A model generated the notes under the pieces. The model saw nothing but the letters and a program-made list of their open reading frames with translations. It made no database searches and had not been told where the DNA came from. DNA of 64,000 bases, from NCBI GenBank assembly GCA_037893245.1, contig JBAIAA010000352.1, positions 2,418,001 to 2,482,000 on the forward strand, in the 5' to 3' direction. Positions within the stretch are counted from its first letter, which is position 1; each line of letters begins with the position of its first letter. A program made the translations under genes and the position numbers. The DNA is from Crossaster papposus. Its lineage: Eukaryota > Echinodermata > Asteroidea > Velatida > Solasteridae. Of this stretch, positions 35,190-46,507 are shown one piece after another.

Positions 35190-36914
35190 AGGGGGACAAG
35201 TCCCCCCCATATTTTGAAGGGTGGGGGACACAATATCAAATGTCCCCCCCCCATGTTTTTGAACTCGTGTATCTCATAATAGGGCAATATGTACTGTAGC
35301 GGAAACTGTCAAGAATAGCGGAGTGGTGGCGTAAGTGTGACGGAGTCCATCCAATTCCAACAACGGCTGCCGTTAACGCCCTACTGCGGGTTTGGCCGTC
35401 CTATGCAGGCGTATGTGCGCGCGCGAACTCGATCTTTACGTGTAGTTTGTATGTGTGCATGTACAGTACATTTACATACGTGAACATACTGTTCGTGTGA
35501 AAACAGGCGTTATCTCGTCCAGACGTAATCCCACTTTTGTCCTAAATTTATATTATTTGTTGCTGTTAACATAATAGCCCCTGAAATCGATAATTCAGTA
35601 AATGATGTTTTTCAGCTATATTCACAAAGTATCATGTAGGCTGTGTGTGGACTTCGGCTGTGGTTGAAATCTGTGTTTTTGGTAAAGTTGTAGCCTAGTT
35701 TGAGAAAGTTTTGTGTGTACAAAAGTTCAGGGAAGTGCGTGTGCCATTGGCTGTGCTGGATCGTGTTCAACTCTAGCGAACCTTCTATTTACTTCTCATT
35801 GATTTCGAAGTCGCAGGCGAACAGAAGCCGAAGACGAGAAGCAAAGGTTTAAGTACGCGTAGCAGACGACCAAATGCGCGGCGCGAGAGTATTTTTCCCG
35901 AACATTTCACTTGCATTTTAATAGTGGTTGTTCATTCATTTTACCATAACTGAACATTTTATTCTTCACGTCCATCACACTGAAACAATAACAAATAACT
36001 TCGTGGAAATTGTTACTGTTATCAGTTGGCCGTCAATCAAAGTTCAAAGACTTGGGATTTATTATTTGAATTAATTCGACGGTGGAATAAAACAAATAGG
36101 CCTACCGGCACCTCCGATTGAATCTGGGCTTCATACTTTCAAGATACTTGATAAATACTTTTCAAGATACTTCTCCGTAATTTATTTGAAAAAGTAAACG
36201 GATAAAACCTTATCTCATTAATTTTACAGGACACCAACAAAAATGCAGATGGGAATTATTCCAGGTTTTCTTGTGTTTCTAAACTACATTCAAAATCCTT
36301 TGCACCATTTCGTTTGCGGAAATAGTTTTCTAATAGTTTCCAGGGATAACATTTTTTGCGAATTATTTTCACCAGAAAAGTAAGAATTAAAATTACAAAG
36401 CTAGTATTAAATGCACTTTAATTCCTAAACAAATGATTCATGTTTAAATTTTCGACTTGACAATTTGTTATCGAGTAAATAGGTATGTGTTAGAGTCAGG
36501 GGACCACTGCGCCCCGGGTATGGGTATATGGCGCCCCCAGAAACACGTGGTTTTCTCTTCAGGTTCTCCCTTCAAGTTCTCCCTCTTATATCGTGTCCGA
36601 TGTAAACCACAGGGTTTTCTCGAACGGTAAAACATGAGGTTGGTTTTCTTTCAACCAGACATTTGAAATAGGATAAGTAAACAATCCAAAACATGAGATT
36701 TTTTGGGATTCCAAGAGTGCCCCTTTATGTCTTTGCAGGAAGACGCTCGCCGTCTGGGCTTGTCATAATTATGCCGGCCGCATGATATGCTGGCCGTGCC
36801 AACATCTCTTGTGCACTCGCGTTGACGTTTGTATAATGTGCGTGCTAAACCCCTCTAATAATTCTTGACTTCAGTAATGTCCCCCCCACATTTGAAATGG
36901 GATTGACGTCCCTG
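35136..36914. mobile_element. 1.78-kb insertion with 11-bp flanking repeat and imperfect TIR
   Basis: An exact direct repeat ATCAAGATCAT flanks it at 35125-35135 and 36915-36925. The ends read GGGCGTCACTCC and, on the other strand, CAGGGACGTCAATCCC. A G-run of about 38 lies near the left end, and both ends carry GGGGGACA/TGTCCCCCC words. The interior is mostly unique and may be captured host sequence. Superfamily is not assigned; 11 bp is long for common cut-and-paste elements. Confidence 0.65.
36740..36868 (+). pseudogene. Possible RING-finger exon fragment
   Basis: After an acceptor-like TCTTTGCAG, 43 codons run to TGA and contain CWPCQHLLCTRVDVCIMC. The pattern P-C-x-H-L-x-C followed by spaced Cys pairs resembles the second half of a C3HC4 RING finger. 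One expected Cys (the second in LCxxC) is Val, and the first Cys pair is incomplete. This is a tentative reading of a short stretch. Confidence 0.3.
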
Positions 36915-37947
36915 ATCAAGATCATAAGCCAATTCGGTATTCCAACTGCGCATGTGCACAACAAGATTCAACATTTGTTCTCAAGGGATAAACACGGCAG
37001 ACAAATGCACACAAGGCTATGGGGGACGTGGTAACCGAATCCGCATTTTGTGCATTTTCTTGTGAAATCGAAAAGACGATGGGAACTTTGTTCGAACAAA
37101 AGTTTGGCCACTCAAAACACCTGAAAATACCAAAACGTAAAAATAAATATGTTACTTAGTAACTTTAAAACGCGGCAATCTCTTTAAATTGGCTGGTACC
37201 CCGCTATGCTTTTGCACGCAATCGATGAAATGTTTATCCCGAAACAAAAATCGTCAAATCTTCATGTGCGCATGTGCAGTGGAAATGCTGTGTAATCTTA
37301 AAGTCAAATCAAGTGTTTATAGATCTGCATACCCCCAGCGTAGTAAGTAGAAATTGTACATTTTAGTGATATTTCTGATTCACATGTTAGAGAAATTGTT
37401 AGTACATTTTGCACGTGCTGCTAGTACATGTACATGAACATGTGTTGTTGGTTTGTACATACACACATACATGTAGATTGGTGAAGCCCACCTGCTCATG
37501 TTATTTAGTGCCTTTGTGTATTGTTTTGACCAATCTTATTGTGGTTCATGTATATTCACTGCATGGTTTCTTAGGTCATGGTGTTTATTCCTTATGATAA
37601 AGTCTTTATTCATGTGTTTACTATCCCAAAATATTGTACACACTTTACATGGCTTCATGTATTATTTAAATGCTCATGATAGTTTATTTGTATTTTTATT
37701 TCAGCAAAACCTTCAAACTTCCTATACTTCCTACTTCAAACTTCAAACTTCCGTACGTCTAGTACCCAGTCTACTTCCATCCAACAACTGAGCCATAATT
37801 TCTGCATGTACCAGTACCATTGTGAACCCTTTCCATCAATAAATCAATAAAAGTTTGAATTAAACAAATCAGACAGCATAAGAAGTGTGATTGTACTATG
37901 GGACCCATCAATTCAACCCAGCTGTAGCTGTAGTGGGCTACAACAAA

Positions 37948-38083
37948 TATACTAATTTAAAAATTACACATTAACATGACAATGTACAACGTACATCATA
38001 TCATTTTGCTCCAAAATTTGCAGCAAACTAAAATGCCATAACACTCAGCATAATTATAGTCCGGCTCATCAAAAAGGACAGTA
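37948..38083. other. Duplicated spacer, fifth copy, right half (start)
   Basis: It resumes the spacer directly after the BEL target repeat (ACAAA then TATACTAATTTAAAA), collinear with 11542-11680. Confidence 0.75.
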
Positions 38084-39710
38084 TCAATTAAATGCCATAC
38101 TAAAAAGATGTGTTTTAAGTGATTTTTTTAAAACAGCAAGATTAGTTGACTTCCGAATATTTAATAAAAGGGCATTCCATAATTTAGGTGCAGCAAACTC
38201 CAAAGCCCTATCACCAAGCGTGATTTTAGTCCGACACACAGAGTAACTAAAGAGCATATCATCCGTGGAACTAAGATTGTAATAAGAAGACGCTTTTTTT
38301 TGATAAGTTGGCATAAGTATACGGGAGCAAGACCTTTTAACATTTTATAAGTTATTAACAACATGTTTAAATCGATCCTGAACCTAACCGGAAGCCAGTG
38401 TAAATCGACAAACAAGGGTGTAATGTGACAGTACTTTAAAGCATTACAAACCAATCTAGCGCAAGAATTTTGAACACGTTGCAGCTGGTTAATTTGAATA
38501 TCAGGCAATCCATAAAGGAGACTATTATAATCGGCTGAAAATGAATGAATGAATTAAAGTTTCGGTGCATTGCCTAGATAGGTACTTCCCGATATGTCTA
38601 ATTATATGTAAGTAATAAAAAGCAGTAGCAAAAGATTTTGTTATGAGAAGCCATTGTCATGTTAGCATCAAACCAGGCATCGAGATTCCTTACAATGGGG
38701 GTAGTGGAAACCCTAGACACTCCGACATTGATATTATCAATGCTAACCTTAGCTAATTGTTGGCGAGTACCTAAGATAATGAATTCAGTTTTACCGTCAT
38801 TTAGCATCAGCCCTTTGTCAAGAACCCATTTGCGTATACGACATGTATACAGCCCTCCATTGCAGAAAGTGCCGACGCCTGGTCTGATGCAACATTTGGG
38901 CAAAACGAAAGATAAAGTTGTGTGTCATCAGCAAAGCAATGAACAGCCGAGAGTTGAGTTTCAACTACTTCGAACAAACTACTAGTGTATAAAATGAACA
39001 ACAAGGGACCTAAACACGAACCCTGTGGTACACCACCGTCGAGGTCAATTTTTTGAGACAATTTACCACGAATGGAGACCTGTTGAAATCTATTGGACAA
39101 ATAAGATTTAAACCAGATTAGAGCAGTCCCATCAATGCCAAACTTAGAATGGAGTGTGTTCAATAAAGTTTGATGATTCAAAGTATCAAAAGCTGAACTT
39201 AAATCAAGTAAAACTAATAATGTAACATGTTGTTTATTCATAGCCATTAACAGATCATGTTTAACCTTTAATAGAGCAGTCTCAGTACTGTGACACCTAC
39301 GATAAGCCGATTGTGCAATAGGATATAAACCGTTCAAGGATAAATGTGACTGTAGTTGAAGTGACACAGCCTTCTCCGCCAGTTTAGAGATGAATTGATT
39401 ACTGACAGGCCTAACAATTTTAAAATGTAAGTCAAGACTAGGCTTTTTTTAACAAAGGTAAAACCACTGCTGATTTCGAGCATGCTGGAAAGTGACCCAT
39501 GTGCAAGGATGAATTTACTAAACTAGTTATAACAGGCAAAAGTACGTCCAAGGACCCAGTAAGTAACTTCATAGGAATAGGGTCAAGGACGCAGTATTTC
39601 TTACTTGAGCCTAAAATTAGCTTTAAAATATCGCCTTCAGAAAGTTAATCAGTTAATTTATCGACATCATCAACTAATGAAAGTATGGGGACAGGTATCT
39701 ATATAAACTC
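38084..39710 (-). mobile_element. CR1/L2-type LINE, degenerate, sister of the 11681-14640 copy
   Basis: The same insertion is carried by the duplicated spacer. The minus strand shows CVLDPIPMKLLTGSLDVLLP at about 39590, SAYRRCHSTETALLKVKHDL, LLVLLDLSSAFDTLNH, GVPQGSCLGPLLFILYT, HCFADDTQLY, and the C-terminal DLHWLPVRFRIDLNMLLITY. The frame is open from 39367 to 38807 and broken elsewhere. It lacks the TIR transposon seen in the sister copy, so that insertion postdates the duplication. Confidence 0.87.
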
Positions 39711-39793
39711 CATCCTTGCATATTTTTTTTTAAGGCAAACTGTTTTACGACAAAAAGCCCTTAACCAATTTCTTGTATAGTTTAAAGTTAACC

Positions 39794-41576
39794 CTACTCA
39801 CGCTGGGCCGCACAGAGACTGAATACCTCAGGTGAGTTAGTGAAACCACCTCTTGCCTTCAGGGACAGCGGGGGCGAGTCGTCTGGTTTCTTGAAGGTAA
39901 ACTGATGCAGGAAGAAGCTGAAAAAGACGAACAATTCCATCTTAGCCAGGTGCTCACCGACGCAGCTCCGACGACCAACGCTAAACGGTATCAACTCCTC
40001 TGCCGGAACTGCCTCCCCCTTGTCGTTAAGGAATCTCTCGGGTTTGAACTGGTCGGGATCGGACCACACTTTGGGGTCGCGTGCCACCGCCCACAAATTG
40101 GGGACAAGGAGTGTACCCTTAGGAATCAGAAAACCACGGAACTGGGTGTCTGATGCAGCAGCATGCGCAATACCCAAAGGAGCGACGATTGTCAAGCGCT
40201 GAACCTCCCAGATGACCGCTCGGGTGAAGTTCAGTTCCGGTTTGTCGGCCATCTTGGGCAGCCGGTTGCGACCGACCACGGCGTCAATCTCTGCCTGGAC
40301 TCGCTGCTGGATCTCGGGGTAGGCAGCCATGTACATGAGGGCCCACTGGATTGCAGTGACTGTAGTGGTAGTACCAGCCTCGAACATATCATCCACGGTT
40401 CCAGTAAAACTGTGTTCATTAATATAGACATGTTTGGTTTCATTTCCTTGCTTTGCTTGATTGTTCTTCATTTCCATCAGGTATACATCGATAAAATCGT
40501 CCAGGTTGTGGGGGTCGAAGGCAGCACGATGGTTGTCGATGATGTTTGTTAGGAATGCCAATATAGCCTTAGTATTCGATTCTAACCTATCAGTCGATAT
40601 GAATGGAAGATGGCGCAGCACGGGGAAGAAAACCAATACACCGCCAGAACCAAGCAACTTCTCATTTTCGGCCAACATAAAGAGAAGATTCTTGAACTCT
40701 CCGTCTGTGTATTCGTAGCGCTTCCCAAATACCACAGAGCATATCACGTTAGATATGGCGTTGCTGAGCAGCGGCTTGGGGTCAAAGGGCTTCCCGTTGA
40801 AAGCAGACATCTCCTTCATTATCTCCTCAGCTTCAGTGCCGATCTTCTCCTCGAAGCTTGTCTTGCCCACTCCGAAGCTCCTAAGGACGGTCAGACAGAA
40901 GCGACGAAGCTCGACCCATTTTTCACCAGAGGACGTTGCTACGCCTATCAAATAAAATTGAATAACATTTTTGGGTTCATTTCTTTCAGCAATGGCAGAG
41001 TAATCTCACAAAAAGATGACCAACTATATTGGACCACATAACCTTGCAGATGGTTTTTGAGGCAAACACAATGTCCTCAGAATTTCACCACCCACGTTTT
41101 AGTTCTCAAATAAATTTTTAAAGAGTAAAGTCACGTGGTTTCATTTTGAAGACCAAGACTAAACTTGTCCACGTCAATCTGTTTGACCCAAAGGTTTGAC
41201 CAGACTGATTAACTCTACAGTGGTCTGGTTTTGACACAGTGGTTTTGACACGGTTGACTGACTCAGAATTATGTTTGTTTTATGTGACAGGTGGTTATTT
41301 TGGAGTTGCACCTTTATAAAACAAAACTTGAATTTGGCGCCCGAATTTTTAAGAAAAATAATTTACTCTAATGAATACATTTTCTGGAACAACTATTGCT
41401 CCTTCAAAAATATACCCAGCATGGTATGTGGCAGAGGGGTACCCCCCCCCCCCCCCCCCCCCCCTCCTGTACCTATATGTCCACTCATGACTCATACCAC
41501 CTTGAAACCTAAACCGAATTACTGAGATTCCGAGAACACAATGACCAACAAAAAGAGAGGAAGATGGGGGGGGGAT

Positions 41577-41609
<33 letters not shown>

Positions 41610-42044
41610 TGGGGGGGGGGGGGGGGGGGGTCCCTTTGCCACTGTCGTGCTTCATAATGATAAATTATATTGTACATGTAGATTACCTTCACTCTTGCCG
41701 AGTTCGGTGAAAATGAGCTTTGGTCTGTCGTTGAGCTGGGGATGTTGGAAAGCTTCCTTCACGGAGGCGTAGTCATTAAGGATGACCACCGTCTTGTTGA
41801 AGAGTTTCAGACGAAACACGGACCCGTACTTGGCAGCGTACCTTATGAATAGGTCCTGCGGTTCCACGCCCCGTCGTATCTCGCGTGCGATGGCCGGAAC
41901 GGAACCGATAATTGGAAATCCCCAGGGGCCAGGAGGGAGGTTCTTCGGTCGCCCCAATAGCCAGCGAAGAACCAGAAGGACCACAGCGCACAGCAACACG
42001 GTGCGTATGTCCAGGAACCACGACAGGTTGTAAAGAAGAGACAT
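39794..42044 (-). CDS. Cytochrome P450, CYP2-like, copy D (two exons, 502 aa)
   Basis: Exon 1 is 41687-42044, the intron 40945-41686, and exon 2 39794-40944. The splice sites match the other copies (AG|GTAATC and TTTTATTTGATAG). The N-terminal anchor and PPGP hinge are present, as are EVQR (366-369), PERF and FSVGRRSCVG (Cys447). The I-helix reads AGTTTT (309-314): the acidic residue is Thr here, versus Ile in copy B and Glu in A and C. Exon 2 is closest to copy B but exon 1 is closest to copy A (LRWLLGRP, KLIFTELGKSEG). The intron carries the longest C and G tracts of the set. The gene appears intact; the substrate is unknown. Confidence 0.93.
41442..41630. repeat. Long poly-C and poly-G tracts in P450 copy D intron
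   Basis: A C-run of about 22 (41442-41464) and a G-run of about 60, interrupted twice by AT (41565-41630), lie about 100 bp apart. They are expanded relative to copies A, B and C. Confidence 0.9.
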
Positions 42045-42475
42045 GTTTTACTCGTCGATGTTTTCAAATGGCTCGGGAAATGAAGGAAATTGTCCGCGGG
42101 TTTTGCTCTCCATCATTACGCATAAAAACAATTTGAAGACCAAGTGACGTTTACTGTAATACTAAGAGTAAGAGACAAGACAAGGTACTGTGCTATCACG
42201 GTGTAGTCAGTGGCATCAGACATTCAATTCAGTTGTCGACTCTTCTGTTCATAGTTAAAATTGACCTTTGCGCGGCGGCCCGATTGCATTATTGTGCAAC
42301 ATTATACTGCACCTTTGACCCATGCCTTGGATAATCTCGTTTGTTATTGCGACATCCAAGACGCAGCAGTGCAGTACTCGCTATCCTGCTGGGGCCGAGG
42401 TCTTAGGCCAAATAATAAAAAAACATGTTTAGCGTCATGCCCTTTTTTTAAAAGGAAGGAGGAGGCCCTTTTTTT
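42045..42475. other. 5' flank of P450 copy D, ending at the repeat array
   Basis: It matches the flanks of the other copies until about 42405 (GGCCGAGGTCTTA). The duplicated spacer is then replaced by the Helentron-like array for the rest of the window. Confidence 0.65.
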
Positions 42476-42679
42476 AGCTGTTTCGGCATTTCAGCCGAAA
42501 CAGCTTTTGTTTTCGTTAAATTTTTTTTTTTAGCTGTTTCGGTTTTTCACCGAAACAGCTTTTGTTTTCGTTAAAGTTTTTTTTAGCTGTTTCGGTTTTT
42601 TCACCGAAACAGCTATTGTTTTCGTTAAAGTTTTTTAGCTGTTTCGGTTTTTCACCGAAACAGCTATTGTTTTCGTTCT

Positions 42680-42726
<47 letters not shown>

Positions 42727-42753
42727 CTGTTTCGGTTTTTCACCGAAACAGCT
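42476..42753 (+). repeat. Cluster of five 5' palindromes, family 1
   Basis: Palindromes lie at 42476-42505, 42532-42560, 42585-42614, 42637-42665 and 42725-42753, each followed by (T/A)TTGTTTTCGTT and a T-run. Loop-closing bases differ together: GGC...GCC in the first, GGT...ACC in the rest. Confidence 0.9.
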
Positions 42754-43499
42754 TTTGTAATCGTTAAAGTTTTTTTTTTTCTTTTTTTTTTTTTTCTTTT
42801 TCAGATTTTTCTTCATAGGATTTGTACACGTTTGTTCAGACAGGTCACTTAGGTACTTTGGTCAATCCGATCGACTTGAGACTTGGCATACATTTAGACA
42901 ACCACACAAGGACGGTCCTAGAAGAAATTCGCCGCGATTACGTCACTCAAGGTCACGTGACTTCGCGTTAAAGGTGAAATTTTTCCCATAGGTTTTGTAC
43001 ACGTTTTTCTTAAGACTATTGTCTTTGACACTTTGGTGAATCCGACCGACTTGAAACTTAGCATACACTTAGAACACCACACCCAGATGTTCCTGAAAGA
43101 AATTTGGCACGATTGCGTCATTCAAGGTCACGTGACGTCACGTTAAAGGTTCAATTTGTCCCCCATAGGTTTTGTACACGTTTTTCTTTAGACTATTGAC
43201 TTTGACACTTTAGTGAATCCGATCGACTTCAGACTTGGCACACACTTAGACCACCGTCCACAGACGGTCCTAGGAGAAATTTGGCACGATTACGTCATTC
43301 AAGGTCACGGGGCGTCACGTTAAAGGTTCAATTTTCCCCCATAGGTTTTGTACACGTTTTTCTTTAGACTATTGACTTTGACACTTTAGTAAATCTTATC
43401 GACTTGAGACTTGGCACACACAAAAGACCATCCATACATATTGAAAGTAATTTTAGACACTCGAAACAGCTCTGTGTTTGTCCACAAACACATGTCTAG
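42754..43499 (+). mobile_element. Family 1 module 1 body and 3' end
   Basis: Four type 1 monomers, then the terminal stem-loop; CTAG is at 43496-43499. Confidence 0.7.
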
Positions 43500-44225
43500 T
43501 TTTTTTTTTTTTTTTTTTTTTTTTTTGCCTTTTGTTCTCCATAGGATTTGTACACGTTTGTTCAGACAATACACTTTGACACTTTGGTAAATCAGATGGA
43601 CTTGAGACTTGGCATACACTTAGACAACCACCCAAGGACGGTCCTAGAAGAAATTCGTCGCGATTACGTCATTCAAGGTCACGTGACTTAGCGTTAAAGG
43701 TGAAATTTTCCCCATAGGTTTTGTACACGTTTTTCTTCAGACTATTGAATTTGACACTTTGGTCAATCCGACCGACTTGAAACTTGCCATACACTCAGAA
43801 CACCACCACCAGATGTTTCTGAAAGAAATTCAGCACGATTGCGTCATTCAAGGTCACGTGACGTCAAGTTAAAGGTTTAATTTGTCCCCCATAGGTTTTG
43901 TACACGTTTTTCTTTAGACTCTTGACTTTGACACTTAGTTAATCCGATCGACTTGAGACTTGGCACACACATAGACCACCATCCACAGACGGTCGTAGGA
44001 GAAATTTGGCACGATTACGTCATTCAAGGTTACGGGGTGTCACGTTAAAGGTTCAATTTTCCCCCATAGGTTTTGTACACGTTTTTCTTTAGACTATTGA
44101 CTTTGACACTTTAGTAAATCTGATCGACTTGAGACTTGGCACACACAAAAGATTACCACATACATATTGAAAGTAATTTTAGACACTCGAAACAGCTCTG
44201 TGTTTGTCCACAAACACATGTCTAG
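43500..44225 (+). mobile_element. Family 1 module 2
   Basis: A T-run, four monomers and the 3' stem-loop with CTAG at 44222-44225. There is no 5' palindrome. It is near-identical in layout and sequence to module 4. Confidence 0.7.
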
Positions 44226-44277
44226 TTTTTTTAGCTGTTTCGGTTTTTCACCGAAACAGCTTTTGTTTTCGTTAAAG

Positions 44278-44308
<31 letters not shown>

Positions 44309-45673
44309 CCACTTTCAGTGTTTTTACCCATTGGATTTACACACGTTTGTTCTGCCAATACACTTTGGCACTTTGGTAAATCCAATCGACTTGAGACTTG
44401 GTATACACTTAGACCTCCACCCACAGATGGTCCTAGAAAAAATTTGGCTCGATTGCGTAATTCAAGGTCACGTGACGTCACGTTAAAGGTTTAATTTTCC
44501 CCATAGGTTTTGTACACGTTTTTCTTCAGACTATTGACTTTGGCACTTCGGTAAATCCGACCGACTTGAAACTTGGTATACACTTAGAACACCACCCCCA
44601 GATGTTTCTGAAAGACATTCGGCACGATTGCGTCATTCAAGGTCACGTGACGTCACAAGGTTCACATTTTTCTCCCATTGGTTTTGTACACGTTTTTATT
44701 CAGACTATTGACTTTGGCACTTCGGTAAATCCGACCGACTTGAGACTTGGCATACACTTAGAACACCACCCACAAATGATATTGGAAGAAATTCGGCACG
44801 ATTGCGTCTTTCAAGGTCACGTGACGTCACGTTAAATGTGAAAATTATTCCCCCATAGGTTTTGTACACGTTTTTCTTCAGAATATTAACTTTGAAATTT
44901 TCGTAAATTGTATCGACTTCAGACTTAGCACACACCTCAACCACCATCCCCAGGAGGGCCAAGGGAAAAATCGTCACGATGGCGTCATCGTGGGTCATGT
45001 GACGTCACATTAAAGGTGCAGTTGTTAGGCCCCTCTATCTCTGGAAGTACAGGCCCGATTAGGGTCAAACTTGGTATTCGGGTATTCCGGGATGTGTTAT
45101 AGACGAAAATTAAGATGACATTGTGATGATATCATCGGGTGTCATGTGACGTCACATTAAAGGTGTAGTTTTTAAGACCCTCTATCTCTGGAAGTACAAG
45201 TCCAATTAGGGTCAAACTTGGTATTCGGGTATTCCGGGATGTGTTATAGACGAAAATTAAGATGACATTGTGATGATATCATCGGGTGTCATGTGACGTC
45301 ACATTAAAGGTTCACATTTTTCTCCCATAGGTTTTGTACACGTTTTTCTTTAGACTCTTGACTTTGACACTTAGTAAATCCGATCGACTTGAGACTTGGC
45401 ACACACATAGACCACCATCCACAGACGGTCGTAGGAGAAATTTGGCACGATTACGTCATTCAAGGTCACGGGGTGTCACGTTAAAGGTTAAATTTTCCCA
45501 CATAGGTTTTGTACACGTTTTTCTTTAGACTATTGACTTTGACACTTTAGTAAATCTGATCGACTTGAGACTTTAGTAAATCTGATCGACACACAAAAGA
45601 CCATCACACACATATTGAAAGTAATGTAAGACACTCGAAACAGCTCTGTGTTTGTCCACAAACACATGTCTAG
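44226..45673 (+). mobile_element. Family 1 module 3
   Basis: The 5' palindrome is at 44233-44261. Type 1 monomers and two type 2 monomers (CTCTATCTCTGGAAGTACA) follow, then the tail; CTAG at 45670-45673. Confidence 0.7.
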
Positions 45674-46389
45674 TTTTGTTTTTTTTTTTTTTTTTTTTTT
45701 GCCTTTTGTTCTCCATAGGATTTGTACACGTTTGTTCAGACAATACACTTTGACACTTTGGTAAATCCGATGGACTTGAGACTTGGCATACACTTAGACA
45801 ACCACCCAAGGACGGTCCTAGAAGAAATTCGTCGCGATTACGTCATTCAAGGTCACGTGACTTCGCGTTAAAAGTGAAATTTTTCCCATAGGTTTTGTAC
45901 ACGTTTTTCTTCAGACTGTTGAATTTGACACTTTGGTAAATCCGACCGACTTGAAACTTGCCATACACTCAGAACACCACCACCAGATGTTTCTGAAAGA
46001 AATTCAGCACGATTGCGTCATTCAAGGTCACGTGACGTCAAGTTAAAGGTTTAATTCGTCCCCCATAGGTTTTGTACACGTTTTCTTTAGACTATTGACT
46101 TTGACACTAAGTAAATCCGATCGACTTGAGACTTGGCACACACATAGACCACCATCCACAGACGGTCGTAGGAGAAATTTGGCACGATTACGTCATCCAA
46201 GGTCACGGGGCGTCACGTTAAAGGTTCAATTTTCCCCTATAGGTTTTGTACACGTTTTTCTTTAGACTATTGACTTTGACGCTTTAGTAAATCCGATCGA
46301 CTTGAGACTTGGCACACACAAAAGACCATCACACACATATTGAAAGACACTCGAAACAGCTCTGTGTTTGTCCACAAACACATGTCTAG
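45674..46389 (+). mobile_element. Family 1 module 4
   Basis: A recent duplicate of module 2, without a 5' palindrome; CTAG at 46386-46389. Confidence 0.7.
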
Positions 46390-46476
46390 TTTTTCTTTTT
46401 TTTTTTTTCTTTTTTTAGCTGTTTCGGCCTTTCAGCCGAAACAGCTTTTGTTTTCGTTAAAGTTTTTTTTTTCTTT

Positions 46477-46507
<31 letters not shown>

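Larger units (their letters stand above)
22975..37942 (+). mobile_element. BEL/Pao LTR retrotransposon, ~15 kb, with 5-bp target duplication
   Basis: The element starts TGTAGC and ends GCTACA. It is flanked by ACAAA at 22970-22974 and 37943-37947, a length typical of BEL/Pao. The unoccupied sister site with one ACAAA is at 11537-11541. It comprises a 5' LTR (22975-25652), degenerate gag-pro-RT-RH-IN (25714-31388), a GGGGCCGGGA polypurine-like tract just before 31491, and a 3' LTR (31491-37942). The coding region has many stops and shifts. I saw no envelope-like gene. Confidence 0.92.
31491..37942 (+). repeat. 3' LTR of the BEL element (6.45 kb, with large foreign middle)
   Basis: It begins with the same 87 bp as the 5' LTR (31491-31577) and ends with the shared 652-bp block (37291-37942). 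The ~5.7 kb between has no counterpart in the 5' LTR and contains CpG-rich, exon-like and nested-transposon sequence. Confidence 0.85.
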
